A DNA stretch of 5,471 nucleotides, from positions 1 to 5,471 of the forward strand of contig CAMWWR010000151.1 in the NCBI GenBank assembly GCA_947178045.1, given 5' to 3'. This stretch comes from an uncultured Clostridia bacterium (GTDB lineage: Bacteria; Bacillota; Clostridia; Lachnospirales; Lachnospiraceae). This document shows positions 1 through 5,469 of this stretch, piece by piece. The notes under the pieces are model-generated. The model was not told where the DNA came from and made no database searches. It saw only the letters and a list, made by a program, of their open reading frames with translations. The translations under genes were made by a program, and so were the position numbers. The stretch's first letter is position 1. Each line of letters opens with the position of its first letter.

Positions 1-655
1 ACCACACGGAGTTCGCCTTGTGCAGGCCACGCTTCGCGCGCTCGACATTGATCGGATGGTTATTCAGGATATCGTAGCTTCTCCGCATCATATCCTTCAG
101 CGCCGCCTCCTGCGGCAGATACTCCCCAATCACTCTTCCCAGAATATCGTGCGGGGGCGTGAGCTCCGCGACAACACCCTTGTCCCAGATCATCAGATTC
201 CGGTAGCTTGTCCCGACAAAATAGCGGAACATCTCGCTTTCCAGCTGCTCTCTCACGGCGTCGAGCAGCACGGCCGCGTCCTCCGTTGATATTTCGCTCG
301 AGCTGTGGTCGATGATCGTCCTTTCCTCATAAGGGATGCCCTCCTCCTCGGAGAGCGTCACGATATTGCAGCGGACTGCGATATCCGTATCCTTCATCTC
401 GACGCCGATGCTCAGGGCCTCCAGAGGGGAACGCCCTGTATAATACTGCCGCGGATTATAACCCAGCACCGCCAGATTCGCGGTGTCACTGCCCGGCTTC
501 ATTCCCTCTGGGATCGTGCAGGCAAGACCGATCTCACCTTTGCCCGCCAGATCATCCATGACCGGCGTCGACGCATATTCCAGCGGGGTTCTCCCGTCCA
601 GACTCTCGATCGGCTCATCCGCCATCCCATCGCCCAGAATTACAATATATTTCAT
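1..655 (-). CDS. ApgM-type phosphoglycerate mutase-like protein, proposed homoserine kinase (partial, N-terminal 218 residues)
   Basis: This is a metalloenzyme of the alkaline phosphatase superfamily, related to archaeal-type cofactor-independent phosphoglycerate mutase (COG3635). Only the first 218 residues are in the window; family members are about 400 residues long, so the C-terminal half lies beyond base 1. Visible motifs are the N-terminal metal-binding ILGDGMAD (residues 6-13, Asp9), the nucleophile region PGSDTANLAVLGY (54-66, Ser56 as probable phosphorylated serine), the TGRSPLEAL stretch (73-81) and RGLHKANSVW near the cut end. The ATG at 653-655 is preceded by GGGGG (663-667) at a 7-base spacing and opens directly into the conserved N-terminus. 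A subgroup of this family (TIGR02535) has been proposed to be homoserine kinase because it sits beside threonine genes. Here it follows hom, which favours homoserine phosphorylation over glycolytic mutase activity. Family assignment is firm; the substrate is inferred from context. Confidence 0.9.
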   Translation of the reverse strand, partial: MKYIVILGDGMADEPIESLDGRTPLEYASTPVMDDLAGKGEIGLACTIPEGMKPGSDTANLAVLGYNPRQYYTGRSPLEALSIGVEMKDTDIAVRCNIVTLSEEEGIPYEERTIIDHSSSEISTEDAAVLLDAVREQLESEMFRYFVGTSYRNLMIWDKGVVAELTPPHDILGRVIGEYLPQEAALKDMMRRSYDILNNHPINVERAKRGLHKANSVW

Positions 656-667
656 ATTTATACCCCC

Positions 668-685
668 TGTGCGCTTTAGCGCACA
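668..685 (-). repeat. Hairpin beside the apgM ribosome binding site
   Basis: A perfect 7-bp inverted repeat, TGTGCGC and GCGCACA, encloses a four-base loop (TTTA on plus, TAAA in the apgM-sense RNA). The stem ends directly next to the GGGGG Shine-Dalgarno run at 663-667, so a folded RNA would place the structure against the 5' edge of the ribosome binding site of apgM. Confidence 0.75.
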
Positions 686-699
686 TATCAATCAATCGT

Positions 700-717
700 T
701 TGAAAGTTTACTTTCAA
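700..717 (-). repeat. TTTA-loop hairpin
   Basis: A perfect 7-bp inverted repeat, TTGAAAG and CTTTCAA, encloses the loop TTTA (TAAA in the sense of the flanking genes). A G-T wobble and a G-C pair can extend the stem to 698-719. It has the same loop as its neighbours but an unrelated stem sequence. No T-tract follows on either strand, so it does not look like a standard terminator. Confidence 0.7.
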
Positions 718-749
718 GCTTTCCTCATTCCTGCTGCTTTTTGCACATA

Positions 750-788
750 ACGAATTTGTGTCAAGCAACGCACGGACACAAATCTCGT
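750..788 (-). repeat. Bulged 13-bp hairpin with 12-base loop
   Basis: ATTTGTGTC (754-762) pairs with GACACAAAT (775-783) across a 12-base loop. The outer bases ACGA (750-753) pair with TCGT (785-788), leaving C784 as a single bulged base. It is the longest stem in the spacer and lacks the TTTA loop of the other three. No adjacent T-run supports a terminator role. Confidence 0.65.
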
Positions 789-789
789 G

Positions 790-811
790 ATTGAAAATTT
801 TAATTTTCAAT
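790..811 (-). repeat. A+T-rich 22-base palindromic hairpin
   Basis: A perfect inverted repeat has ten-base arms ATTGAAAATT and AATTTTCAAT. Allowing for loop strain, it folds as an 8-bp stem (791-798 with 803-810) closing a TTTA loop, matching the loop of the hairpins at 668 and 700. It lies about 115 bases downstream of the hom stop codon in the hom sense. Confidence 0.7.
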
Positions 812-926
812 CTTTCGCCTTCCTCTCATTCTGCCACATGCTCTTCCGTGCAATCCGGTGCGGATACGTTTCCATGCCCCGGGCCACCCTGCTGCCCGGC
901 TCAGATACACCCGCGCCTCTGCTGCC

Positions 927-2129
927 CTACAGCTCGGCACGGATACGGCTCAGCACCTCCAGCTGCTCCGCCGCCTGTTCAAACTCGCTCTCCGGCATCG
1001 CGGCCGTGAGGAACGCATACTCGCCCTCGACGCCCGGCGCCGCAAATTCTCTTTCTATGTCAAACAGCTCTCTGGCCTTTTCCTTCTGTCCCTCCGGCAC
1101 ACGCACGAAAAACTTGCTCACGAGCGTGCCCATATCCGCCAGCTCCAGCTTGCGGCTGTTCCAGATCGTCATCACATGCTTTCCCTGGTGCTTTACCGCG
1201 TCGACGACATCGGATACAACCGCGCTCGCCGTCGGCAGTTTTCCCGCGCCCTTGCCGTAGAACATCACGTCGCCGAGGAAATTTCCCCGCACAAGAATAG
1301 CATTGAACACATCATTGACCGAGTAAAGCGGATGGGAGCGGTCGATCATGCGCGGAGCCACCATCGCATAGACTCTCCCGTCCACTGCGCGGCTCGTCGC
1401 AAACAGCTTGATATCGGCTCCGCCGGACAGCGCGTACGCAATATCGTTCTTTGAAATATTGCGGATACCCTCGATGTAGATATCCTCGTAGTCGACCTGC
1501 ATTCCGTAGGCAAGGGAGGTCAAAATCGCGATCTTGCGCCCCGCGTCAAAACCGTCCACATCGGCCGCAGGGTTGCGCTCCGCATAGCCCTTTGCCTGCG
1601 CGTCCGCGAGCACCGTATCAAAATCAAGGCCCTCGTCGCGCATTTTTGTCAGAATATAATTCGTCGTTCCGTTCAGAATGCCGGTGACCTCCTGGATTTC
1701 ATCCACTGTCAGACTCTGATTCAGCGGGCGGATGATCGGGATGCCGCCGCCGACGCTCGCCTCAAACAGGAAATTCTCCTTTTTCTGCTTCGCGATCTCG
1801 AGAAGCTCCGCGCCGTGCTTTGCGACAAGCTCCTTGTTGGAGGTGCAGACGCTCTTGCCCTTCAGCAGCGCCTCCTTTACAAAGCTGTACGCCGGTTCCA
1901 CGCCGCCCATCACCTCAATGATCACGCCGACCTCCGGATCGTTCACAATGCGGCTGAAATCATGCACGAGCACGCTCTCGACCGGATCCCCCGGAAACTC
2001 ACGAAGATCCAGCACATACTTGATTTCAATTTCCTCCCCCGCGCGGCGCGCAATTCCATCCGGATTGCTGTTGATTACCTCAAAAACGCCCGAGCCGACC
2101 GTACCGTATCCCAAAATCGCTACTTTCAT
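927..2129 (-). CDS. hom: Homoserine dehydrogenase
   Basis: This is an NAD(P)-dependent monofunctional enzyme that reduces aspartate 4-semialdehyde to homoserine at the entry to the threonine and methionine branch; it is cytoplasmic and 400 residues long. The dinucleotide-binding Rossmann loop GYGTVGSG is at residues 7-14. NKELVA with the active-site Lys99 is at 98-103, EASVGGGIPI at 123-132 and ILNGTTNYIL at 151-160. The catalytic stretch GYAERNPAADVDGFDAGRK at 181-199 contains Glu184, Asp190, Asp195 and Lys199. The ATG at 2127-2129 follows GGAGG (2137-2141) at a 7-base spacing and opens into the conserved MKVAILGYG; the frame is open 26 codons further upstream but that part is unlike the family. 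The last ~60 residues look like a shortened ACT domain without the usual D-x-PG-type ligand motif. It lies 123 bases downstream of the ACT-protein gene, probably in the same operon. Confidence 0.96.
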   Translation of the reverse strand: MKVAILGYGTVGSGVFEVINSNPDGIARRAGEEIEIKYVLDLREFPGDPVESVLVHDFSRIVNDPEVGVIIEVMGGVEPAYSFVKEALLKGKSVCTSNKELVAKHGAELLEIAKQKKENFLFEASVGGGIPIIRPLNQSLTVDEIQEVTGILNGTTNYILTKMRDEGLDFDTVLADAQAKGYAERNPAADVDGFDAGRKIAILTSLAYGMQVDYEDIYIEGIRNISKNDIAYALSGGADIKLFATSRAVDGRVYAMVAPRMIDRSHPLYSVNDVFNAILVRGNFLGDVMFYGKGAGKLPTASAVVSDVVDAVKHQGKHVMTIWNSRKLELADMGTLVSKFFVRVPEGQKEKARELFDIEREFAAPGVEGEYAFLTAAMPESEFEQAAEQLEVLSRIRAEL

Positions 2130-2252
2130 AAATTTGCCTCCAACTCTTTTTTGTATGAACAAAGCCTTCTTGCTTAGCTTCCGCTCCCCGGCTCCTTTCT
2201 GCCGCACCGCCCGGACCCGCTGCCGTGCCGCCGGCCGCCATGTTTCACACTG

Positions 2253-2693
2253 CTATTCCCTTCCCAGAATCTTAATATAATGAATGCCCTCGATGCCCTC
2301 CAGCACCCCGAGCAGCTCCGACACCTCCAGCGTCTGCGGCAGAATCTCCACACCCAGCGTCAGCGACGCGATGCCGCCGATCGGGATCGACTGATGGATC
2401 GTCAGAATATTCGCATCCGCCTGGGCAATCTGGTTCAGTACATTTGACAGAAGCCCCGGCACATCGTCCAGCTGCATCATCAGGTTGATTGTCTTGCCCC
2501 GGTTGCTCTCGTGAAAGGGAAAAATATCGTCCTTATATTTATAGAAAGAACTGCGGCTGATCTCCACCGCGTCCGTCGCCTCCTGAATCGTCAGTACGCG
2601 CTCCGAGTCGAGCAGACGCTTCGCCTCCACCACCTTCAGCAGAACCTCTGGCAGCGCTTTTTTCTTTACAATATAATACTTGTCCTCCTCCAT
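2253..2693 (-). CDS. ACT-domain protein, PheB/UPF0735 family
   Basis: This 146-residue protein has the normal length for the UPF0735/PheB family, small cytoplasmic proteins with an N-terminal helix-turn-helix-like part and a C-terminal ACT domain, the fold that often binds amino acids. The helix-turn-helix-like stretch, TIQEATDAVEISRSSFYKYK, is at residues 35-54 and is followed by DDIFPF. The ACT domain runs from about 68 to 143 and includes LDDVPGLLSNVLNQIA (75-90) with its Pro-Gly turn. The start at 2691-2693 is chosen because MEEDKYYIVKKKALPEV fits the family N-terminus. GGAGG at 2697-2701 is only 3 bases from it, an unusually tight spacing. The frame is open upstream to 2810 but without family-like sequence. 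As first gene of the hom group it could be a threonine or other amino-acid sensor, either as a regulator or as a partner of the enzyme; this role is inferred, not shown. Confidence 0.9.
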   Translation of the reverse strand: MEEDKYYIVKKKALPEVLLKVVEAKRLLDSERVLTIQEATDAVEISRSSFYKYKDDIFPFHESNRGKTINLMMQLDDVPGLLSNVLNQIAQADANILTIHQSIPIGGIASLTLGVEILPQTLEVSELLGVLEGIEGIHYIKILGRE

Positions 2694-2720
2694 GGTCCTC
2701 CGTCCTTTTCTTCCGGACAC

Positions 2721-2734
2721 GGCGGCGCTCCGCC
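2721..2734 (-). repeat. Short GC hairpin in the ACT-gene leader
   Basis: GGCGG (2721-2725) and CCGCC (2730-2734) form a 5-bp stem with a four-base loop, about 20 bases upstream of the ribosome binding site of the ACT-domain gene. In such GC-rich DNA a stem this short can arise by chance. Confidence 0.35.
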
Positions 2735-2800
2735 CCTGTTCCTCCTGCGCCAAAGTGCTCGCTGCGCCGGAGCGTATACATCGGCTTGCACTCCGCTGGA

Positions 2801-2819
2801 TGTTCACCACTCGTGAACA
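2801..2819. promoter_or_regulatory. Inverted repeat TGTTCAC-N5-GTGAACA, possible operator
   Basis: A perfect 7-bp inverted repeat with a 5-base spacer gives a 19-base dyad, a common size for the site of a dimeric helix-turn-helix regulator. It starts about 14 bases downstream of the predicted minus-strand transcription start, so a bound protein could block elongation; as RNA it could form a leader hairpin. It does not match the CIRCE (HrcA) or CtsR consensus known to me. The cognate protein is unknown. Confidence 0.5.
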
Positions 2820-2831
2820 AGTGTCCGTTTC

Positions 2832-2856
2832 GGAAAGATATCATATCATACTTTCC
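2832..2856. promoter_or_regulatory. Inverted repeat GGAAAG-N13-CTTTCC over the -10 box
   Basis: Six-base arms at 2832-2837 and 2851-2856 flank the A+T-rich core that contains the -10 hexamer of the minus-strand promoter. The core itself repeats ATATCAT. A dyad placed exactly over a -10 box is the classic position of a repressor site, but the arms are short. Confidence 0.45.
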
Positions 2857-2868
2857 TGGTAAATGCAA
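2840..2868 (-). promoter_or_regulatory. Sigma-A-type promoter of the ACT protein-hom group
   Basis: Reading on the minus strand, TTGCAT (2868-2863) and TATGAT (2845-2840) are separated by exactly 17 bases, close to the housekeeping consensus (TTGACA, TATAAT). Transcription would begin near 2833, giving a leader of about 140 bases before the ATG at 2693. This is the best promoter match in the divergent region. Confidence 0.7.
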
Positions 2869-2959
2869 CATCTTTTTTCGGCCGACCTGCCATGCCGCAG
2901 CTCCGTCTTCTTCATTTGCGCAGCTCTTTGGCATTTGCTGCTGTGTGCCGCAGCCGGTC

Positions 2960-2988
2960 TTGCTGTCCGAATGAAAATGTGATACCAT
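2960..2988 (+). promoter_or_regulatory. Candidate promoter of the Hsp70-J-protein operon
   Basis: TTGCTG (2960-2965) and TACCAT (2983-2988) are 17 bases apart. The -10 matches consensus at four of six positions and the -35 at its TTG. The start would be near 2995, giving an untranslated leader of about 80 bases. That leader carries TTATC three times (3015, 3023, 3040) and CAGCATTAT twice (3010, 3044). The match is moderate; a start nearer the gene is possible. Confidence 0.4.
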
Positions 2989-3076
2989 ACCTTTAAAACC
3001 TGTCTCCGGCAGCATTATCCGATTATCGTCAGCACTTGGTTATCAGCATTATTCAATATATACGGAGGTCTCTTCA

Positions 3077-5083
3077 ATGGCAGTATTGGGAATCGATCTT
3101 GGAACAACAAACAGCCTTGCGGCATACTGGGCGGACGGCGCGGCGCATCTTGTCACCGACGAGCGCGGGCAGTCACTGTTCCCGAGCGTGGTAAGCTATG
3201 TCGGTGAGGAGGGCCTTGCCGTCGGACCGGAGGCGAAGGAGCGCATTCTGACCCACCGCAGGGATACGGCCTGCTCCTTCAAGCGTTTTATGGGAACGGA
3301 CAAAAAATACCGGCTTGGAAACAGGGATTATACGCCGATGGAGCTCTCGGCCATGGTGCTGGAACGAATCCGCAGGAATGCCGAATATTTTCTGAAGGAG
3401 GAGATTGAGGAGGCGATCATCACCGTCCCTGCGTATTTCAACGACAAACAGCGCAGCGACACGAAGAAGGCGGCGAAGATTGCCGGGCTGCATGTGGAGC
3501 GCCTGATCAACGAGCCGTCTGCGGCGGCGCTCGCCTACCGCACAAAATACGGCGAGGAGGACGCGACTCTGCTCGTGTTTGATTTCGGGGGCGGGACGCT
3601 CGATCTGTCCTATGTCGAATGCTTTGACAATATCATCGAGATCGTGGCGGTCGCCGGGGACAATTACCTGGGTGGCGACGATATCGACCGGCTGATCGCT
3701 GAATATTTCTGCCGGGAAAACGGGCTGTCAGCGGACGGCCCGACAGGACACATCGAAGTGGGGTCAAACTCGTCGCCGAACGTCCTGACGGTTGCGGAAT
3801 ACGCAGCGCTCCTTCAGTGCGCAGAGGCTGCAAAATGCCGTCTGGAGCAGGAGCCCGAGGTCGAGCTCGCGCTGGAGATCGGCGGAAAGCTTCGCCGTGC
3901 AAGACTGGACAATAATATCCTTTTCCAGATATGCATGCCGCTCTTCTCCAAAATCAAGAAGCTGTTTATACATATTTTAAATGACGCCGAAGCCAGAGTG
4001 TCCGATCTCGACGATCTGATCATGGTCGGCGGTTCTTCGCGGCTTACGGTCGTCCAGCGATTTCTGACCGAGCTGCTCGGCAAGGAGCCGATTGTGCTGG
4101 GGGAAACGGACAAGGTTGTGGCGATGGGCGCGGGCGTTTATGCCGGCATCCGCACGCGCAGGGAGGATATCCGCGATATGCTGCTCACCGATGTCTGTCC
4201 GTTCACCCTCGGCGTGGAGACCTGGCATGCGAAGCGTGATCTGCAGGGCTATCTTCTGCCGATGATCGAGCGGAATTCCACGCTTCCGGCATCCCGGTGC
4301 AAGCGGCTTGTCACAATGAACGACTATCAGAACGCCATCACCGTGCGCATCTACCAGGGCGAGGAGTATTATGCGAAGGACAATCTTTTTCTCGGTGAGG
4401 TTTCCATCCCGGTTTACCCAAAGCCCGCGGGCGAGGAATGGGTCGATGTTTATTTCACTTACGATATCAATGGCATCCTTTATGTCGAGGTCGCCAACTC
4501 GCAGAACATGCGCAGCCATATTCTGCTGTCAAACCAGGAGCTTGGCCGGGCGGAGCTGGAGCAGTACCGCAAAGAAATGCAAAAGCTGATGCTTCCGCCG
4601 ATCCAGCAGGAGGAAAACAAAAAAATTCTGGCGGCGCTGGCCGCATACTATGAAAACAGCACCGGCGGGCGGCGCGAACAGATCGGCTCCTTTATTAACT
4701 GGTTTGCGGGCAGCTTACAAAGCGGCCGTCTCCATCTTATCACGCGGGCAGTCGAGGAGGCAAAACGACAGCTTGCCCTGCTCGAGTCCTTCCGGGATCA
4801 GGAGGAGGAACTGCTGTTTGACGGCGAGCTGAAGCTGCGCCTCGAGGAGGAAGCGGAGGAATTTTCGGAAGAAACCGGCGATTTTGAGCCGGATGTCCCG
4901 GCGGAGCAATCGGACGATTCCGAGTCGGAAGCTTTTACAGAAAAAATGAAAGATTCCGAACCGAGAGCTTCTGCAGAAAAAACGGACAATTTCGAACCAG
5001 ATGCTTTCGCAGAGAAAACAGACAACTCCGGGCCAGGCAATCTCAATTCAAAAAATATTCACGAAAGGGGCGGGCACGAATGA
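3077..5083 (+). CDS. HscC-like Hsp70 chaperone with acidic repeat tail
   Basis: This ATP-dependent chaperone of the Hsp70 family resembles HscC more than DnaK. The nucleotide-binding domain covers about residues 1-365: phosphate loop IDLGTTNS (6-13), VPAYFNDKQR (117-126), NEPSAAALAYR (145-155), second phosphate loop VFDFGGGTLDLS (167-178) and adenosine motif LIMVGGSSRLTVVQ (314-327). The linker DMLLTD (367-372) leads into the substrate-binding beta domain, beginning VCPFTLGVE (373-381) with MIERNSTLPASR at 396-407. Helical sequence follows at about 487-597. Residues 604-651 are four tandem 12-residue acidic units. At 668 residues it is clearly longer than E. coli HscC (about 556), largely through the tail. 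GGAGG (3064-3068) lies 8 bases before the ATG. The stop overlaps the start of the J-protein gene, indicating co-translation with its likely co-chaperone. No signal peptide or membrane segment is seen; no GrpE or HrcA gene is nearby. Confidence 0.94.
   Translation: MAVLGIDLGTTNSLAAYWADGAAHLVTDERGQSLFPSVVSYVGEEGLAVGPEAKERILTHRRDTACSFKRFMGTDKKYRLGNRDYTPMELSAMVLERIRRNAEYFLKEEIEEAIITVPAYFNDKQRSDTKKAAKIAGLHVERLINEPSAAALAYRTKYGEEDATLLVFDFGGGTLDLSYVECFDNIIEIVAVAGDNYLGGDDIDRLIAEYFCRENGLSADGPTGHIEVGSNSSPNVLTVAEYAALLQCAEAAKCRLEQEPEVELALEIGGKLRRARLDNNILFQICMPLFSKIKKLFIHILNDAEARVSDLDDLIMVGGSSRLTVVQRFLTELLGKEPIVLGETDKVVAMGAGVYAGIRTRREDIRDMLLTDVCPFTLGVETWHAKRDLQGYLLPMIERNSTLPASRCKRLVTMNDYQNAITVRIYQGEEYYAKDNLFLGEVSIPVYPKPAGEEWVDVYFTYDINGILYVEVANSQNMRSHILLSNQELGRAELEQYRKEMQKLMLPPIQQEENKKILAALAAYYENSTGGRREQIGSFINWFAGSLQSGRLHLITRAVEEAKRQLALLESFRDQEEELLFDGELKLRLEEEAEEFSEETGDFEPDVPAEQSDDSESEAFTEKMKDSEPRASAEKTDNFEPDAFAEKTDNSGPGNLNSKNIHERGGHE
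4886..5029 (+). repeat. Four degenerate 36-base tandem repeats in the Hsp70 tail
   Basis: Four in-frame 36-base units encode EPDVPAEQSDDS, ESEAFTEKMKDS, EPRASAEKTDNF and EPDAFAEKTDNS. The last two agree at nine of twelve residues; the first two have drifted. A partial unit (ETGDF) precedes and GPGN follows. The array is acidic, rich in Glu, Asp and Ser, with no bulky core residues, so it should be disordered. In-frame repeats of this type can expand or shrink between strains. Confidence 0.8.
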
Positions 5084-5469
5084 ATGATTTCTGGAAGATA
5101 CTCGGGATAGAGCCGACGAACGACCGGCGGGCCATACGCTTCGCCTATTCCGAGCAGTCAAGAAAATATCATCCCGAAGAGGAGCCCGAAGCGTTTCGAC
5201 AGCTTCACGAAGCATATCGGGCAGCTCTTGCGTATGCGGCAGAAAACGCCGCGTGGACAGAAGCTCCGGTTCCATCCGGCGGGTTCCGGACGGTCGTCCG
5301 CTCGAGAGAGAATTCGGATGCTGCGCACAGCCAGACCCCGGAGCCTGTTCTGAACAAAGAACGGCAACCTCCGCACGGCTCAGCCCCGCCCCCCGGGCAG
5401 TCCGAAAACCCGACAAACCTTTCGGCCGAAGCGCCCGAGTCCACCCCCCCCCCCCCCGCCCCCGCGTAG
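5080..5469 (+). CDS. J-domain (DnaJ-like) protein with HPE in place of HPD; 3' end uncertain
   Basis: This is a probable co-chaperone for the Hsp70 encoded just upstream. Residues 2-55 form a compact J-domain: FWKILGIEPTNDRRAIRFAY (4-23) as helices I-II, then KYHPEEEPEAF (29-39) with the loop motif reading His31-Pro32-Glu33 instead of HPD, then QLHEAYRAAL (41-50) as helix III. From about residue 60 the sequence is low-complexity, rich in Pro, Ser, Glu and Ala, and predicted disordered. The ATG overlaps the Hsp70 stop (ATGA), with AAAGGGG (5064-5070) nine bases upstream. The reading frame reaches 129 residues and ends at TAG 5467-5469, just after a 14-C run. Losing or gaining one C opens the frame past the window end. 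Related J-proteins often continue into further domains or membrane segments, so this C-terminus should be treated as doubtful. Confidence 0.75.
   Translation: MNDFWKILGIEPTNDRRAIRFAYSEQSRKYHPEEEPEAFRQLHEAYRAALAYAAENAAWTEAPVPSGGFRTVVRSRENSDAAHSQTPEPVLNKERQPPHGSAPPPGQSENPTNLSAEAPESTPPPPAPA
5444..5457 (+). repeat. Homopolymer run of 14 C
   Basis: Fourteen consecutive C lie inside the J-protein frame and code for a proline run; they are followed by GCCCCCGCG and an in-frame TAG. Runs this long slip readily during replication and are also a common sequencing or assembly error, especially at contig ends. Thirteen or fifteen C would remove the stop within this window. Confidence 0.9.

Larger units (their letters stand above)
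656..926 (-). other. Hairpin-rich hom-apgM intergenic spacer
   Basis: This 271-base gap between two genes on the same strand holds no credible coding region. Its left part (668-811) is packed with four hairpins, listed separately. Its right part (812-926) is GC-rich and shows only one 6-bp dyad, CCGGGC at 879-884 and GCCCGG at 894-899, without a T-tract. No clear rho-independent terminator for hom and no convincing promoter for apgM is visible. A perfect TTGACA reads on the minus strand at 764-759, but no -10 hexamer lies at the right distance. The gap may therefore be a processed or attenuating leader within one transcript. Confidence 0.7.

Noticed and set aside
759..764. TTGACA on the minus strand as the -35 box of an apgM promoter
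   Set aside because: At 16 to 18 bases downstream the sequence is AAAAG-like rather than a -10 hexamer, and the motif is part of the bulged hairpin stem.
879..899. Rho-independent terminator after hom
   Set aside because: The only dyad near the stop (CCGGGC/GCCCGG, 9-base loop) has no T-tract on either strand.
858..1454. A 198-codon plus-strand open frame opposite hom
   Set aside because: It is antisense to a well-supported gene, low in complexity and rich in Arg and His, with no family resemblance; GC-rich DNA gives many such frames.
2130..2207. Upstream extension of hom by 26 codons
   Set aside because: The extra residues are unlike the family, and the internal ATG at 2127-2129 has a well-spaced GGAGG and opens into MKVAILGYG.
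2694..2810. Upstream extension of the ACT-protein gene by 39 codons
   Set aside because: The added residues are Arg- and Ser-rich, match nothing in the family and fall in the leader; the ATG at 2693 fits the usual N-terminus and length.
2694..2833. T-box or other amino-acid riboswitch in the leader of the ACT protein-hom group
   Set aside because: The T-box core (AGGGTGGNACCGCG) is absent on the minus strand, and no Thr-rich leader peptide or terminator with a T-run was found in the 140 bases.
2786..2974. A 62-codon plus-strand frame in the divergent region
   Set aside because: It has no ribosome binding site, crosses the minus-strand promoter and dyads, and has a random-looking composition.
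2801..3076. CIRCE or CtsR heat-shock operator for the Hsp70 gene
   Set aside because: Neither TTAGCACTC-N9-GAGTGCTAA nor tandem GGTCAAA-type heptads occur upstream of the gene; the 2801 dyad differs in sequence.
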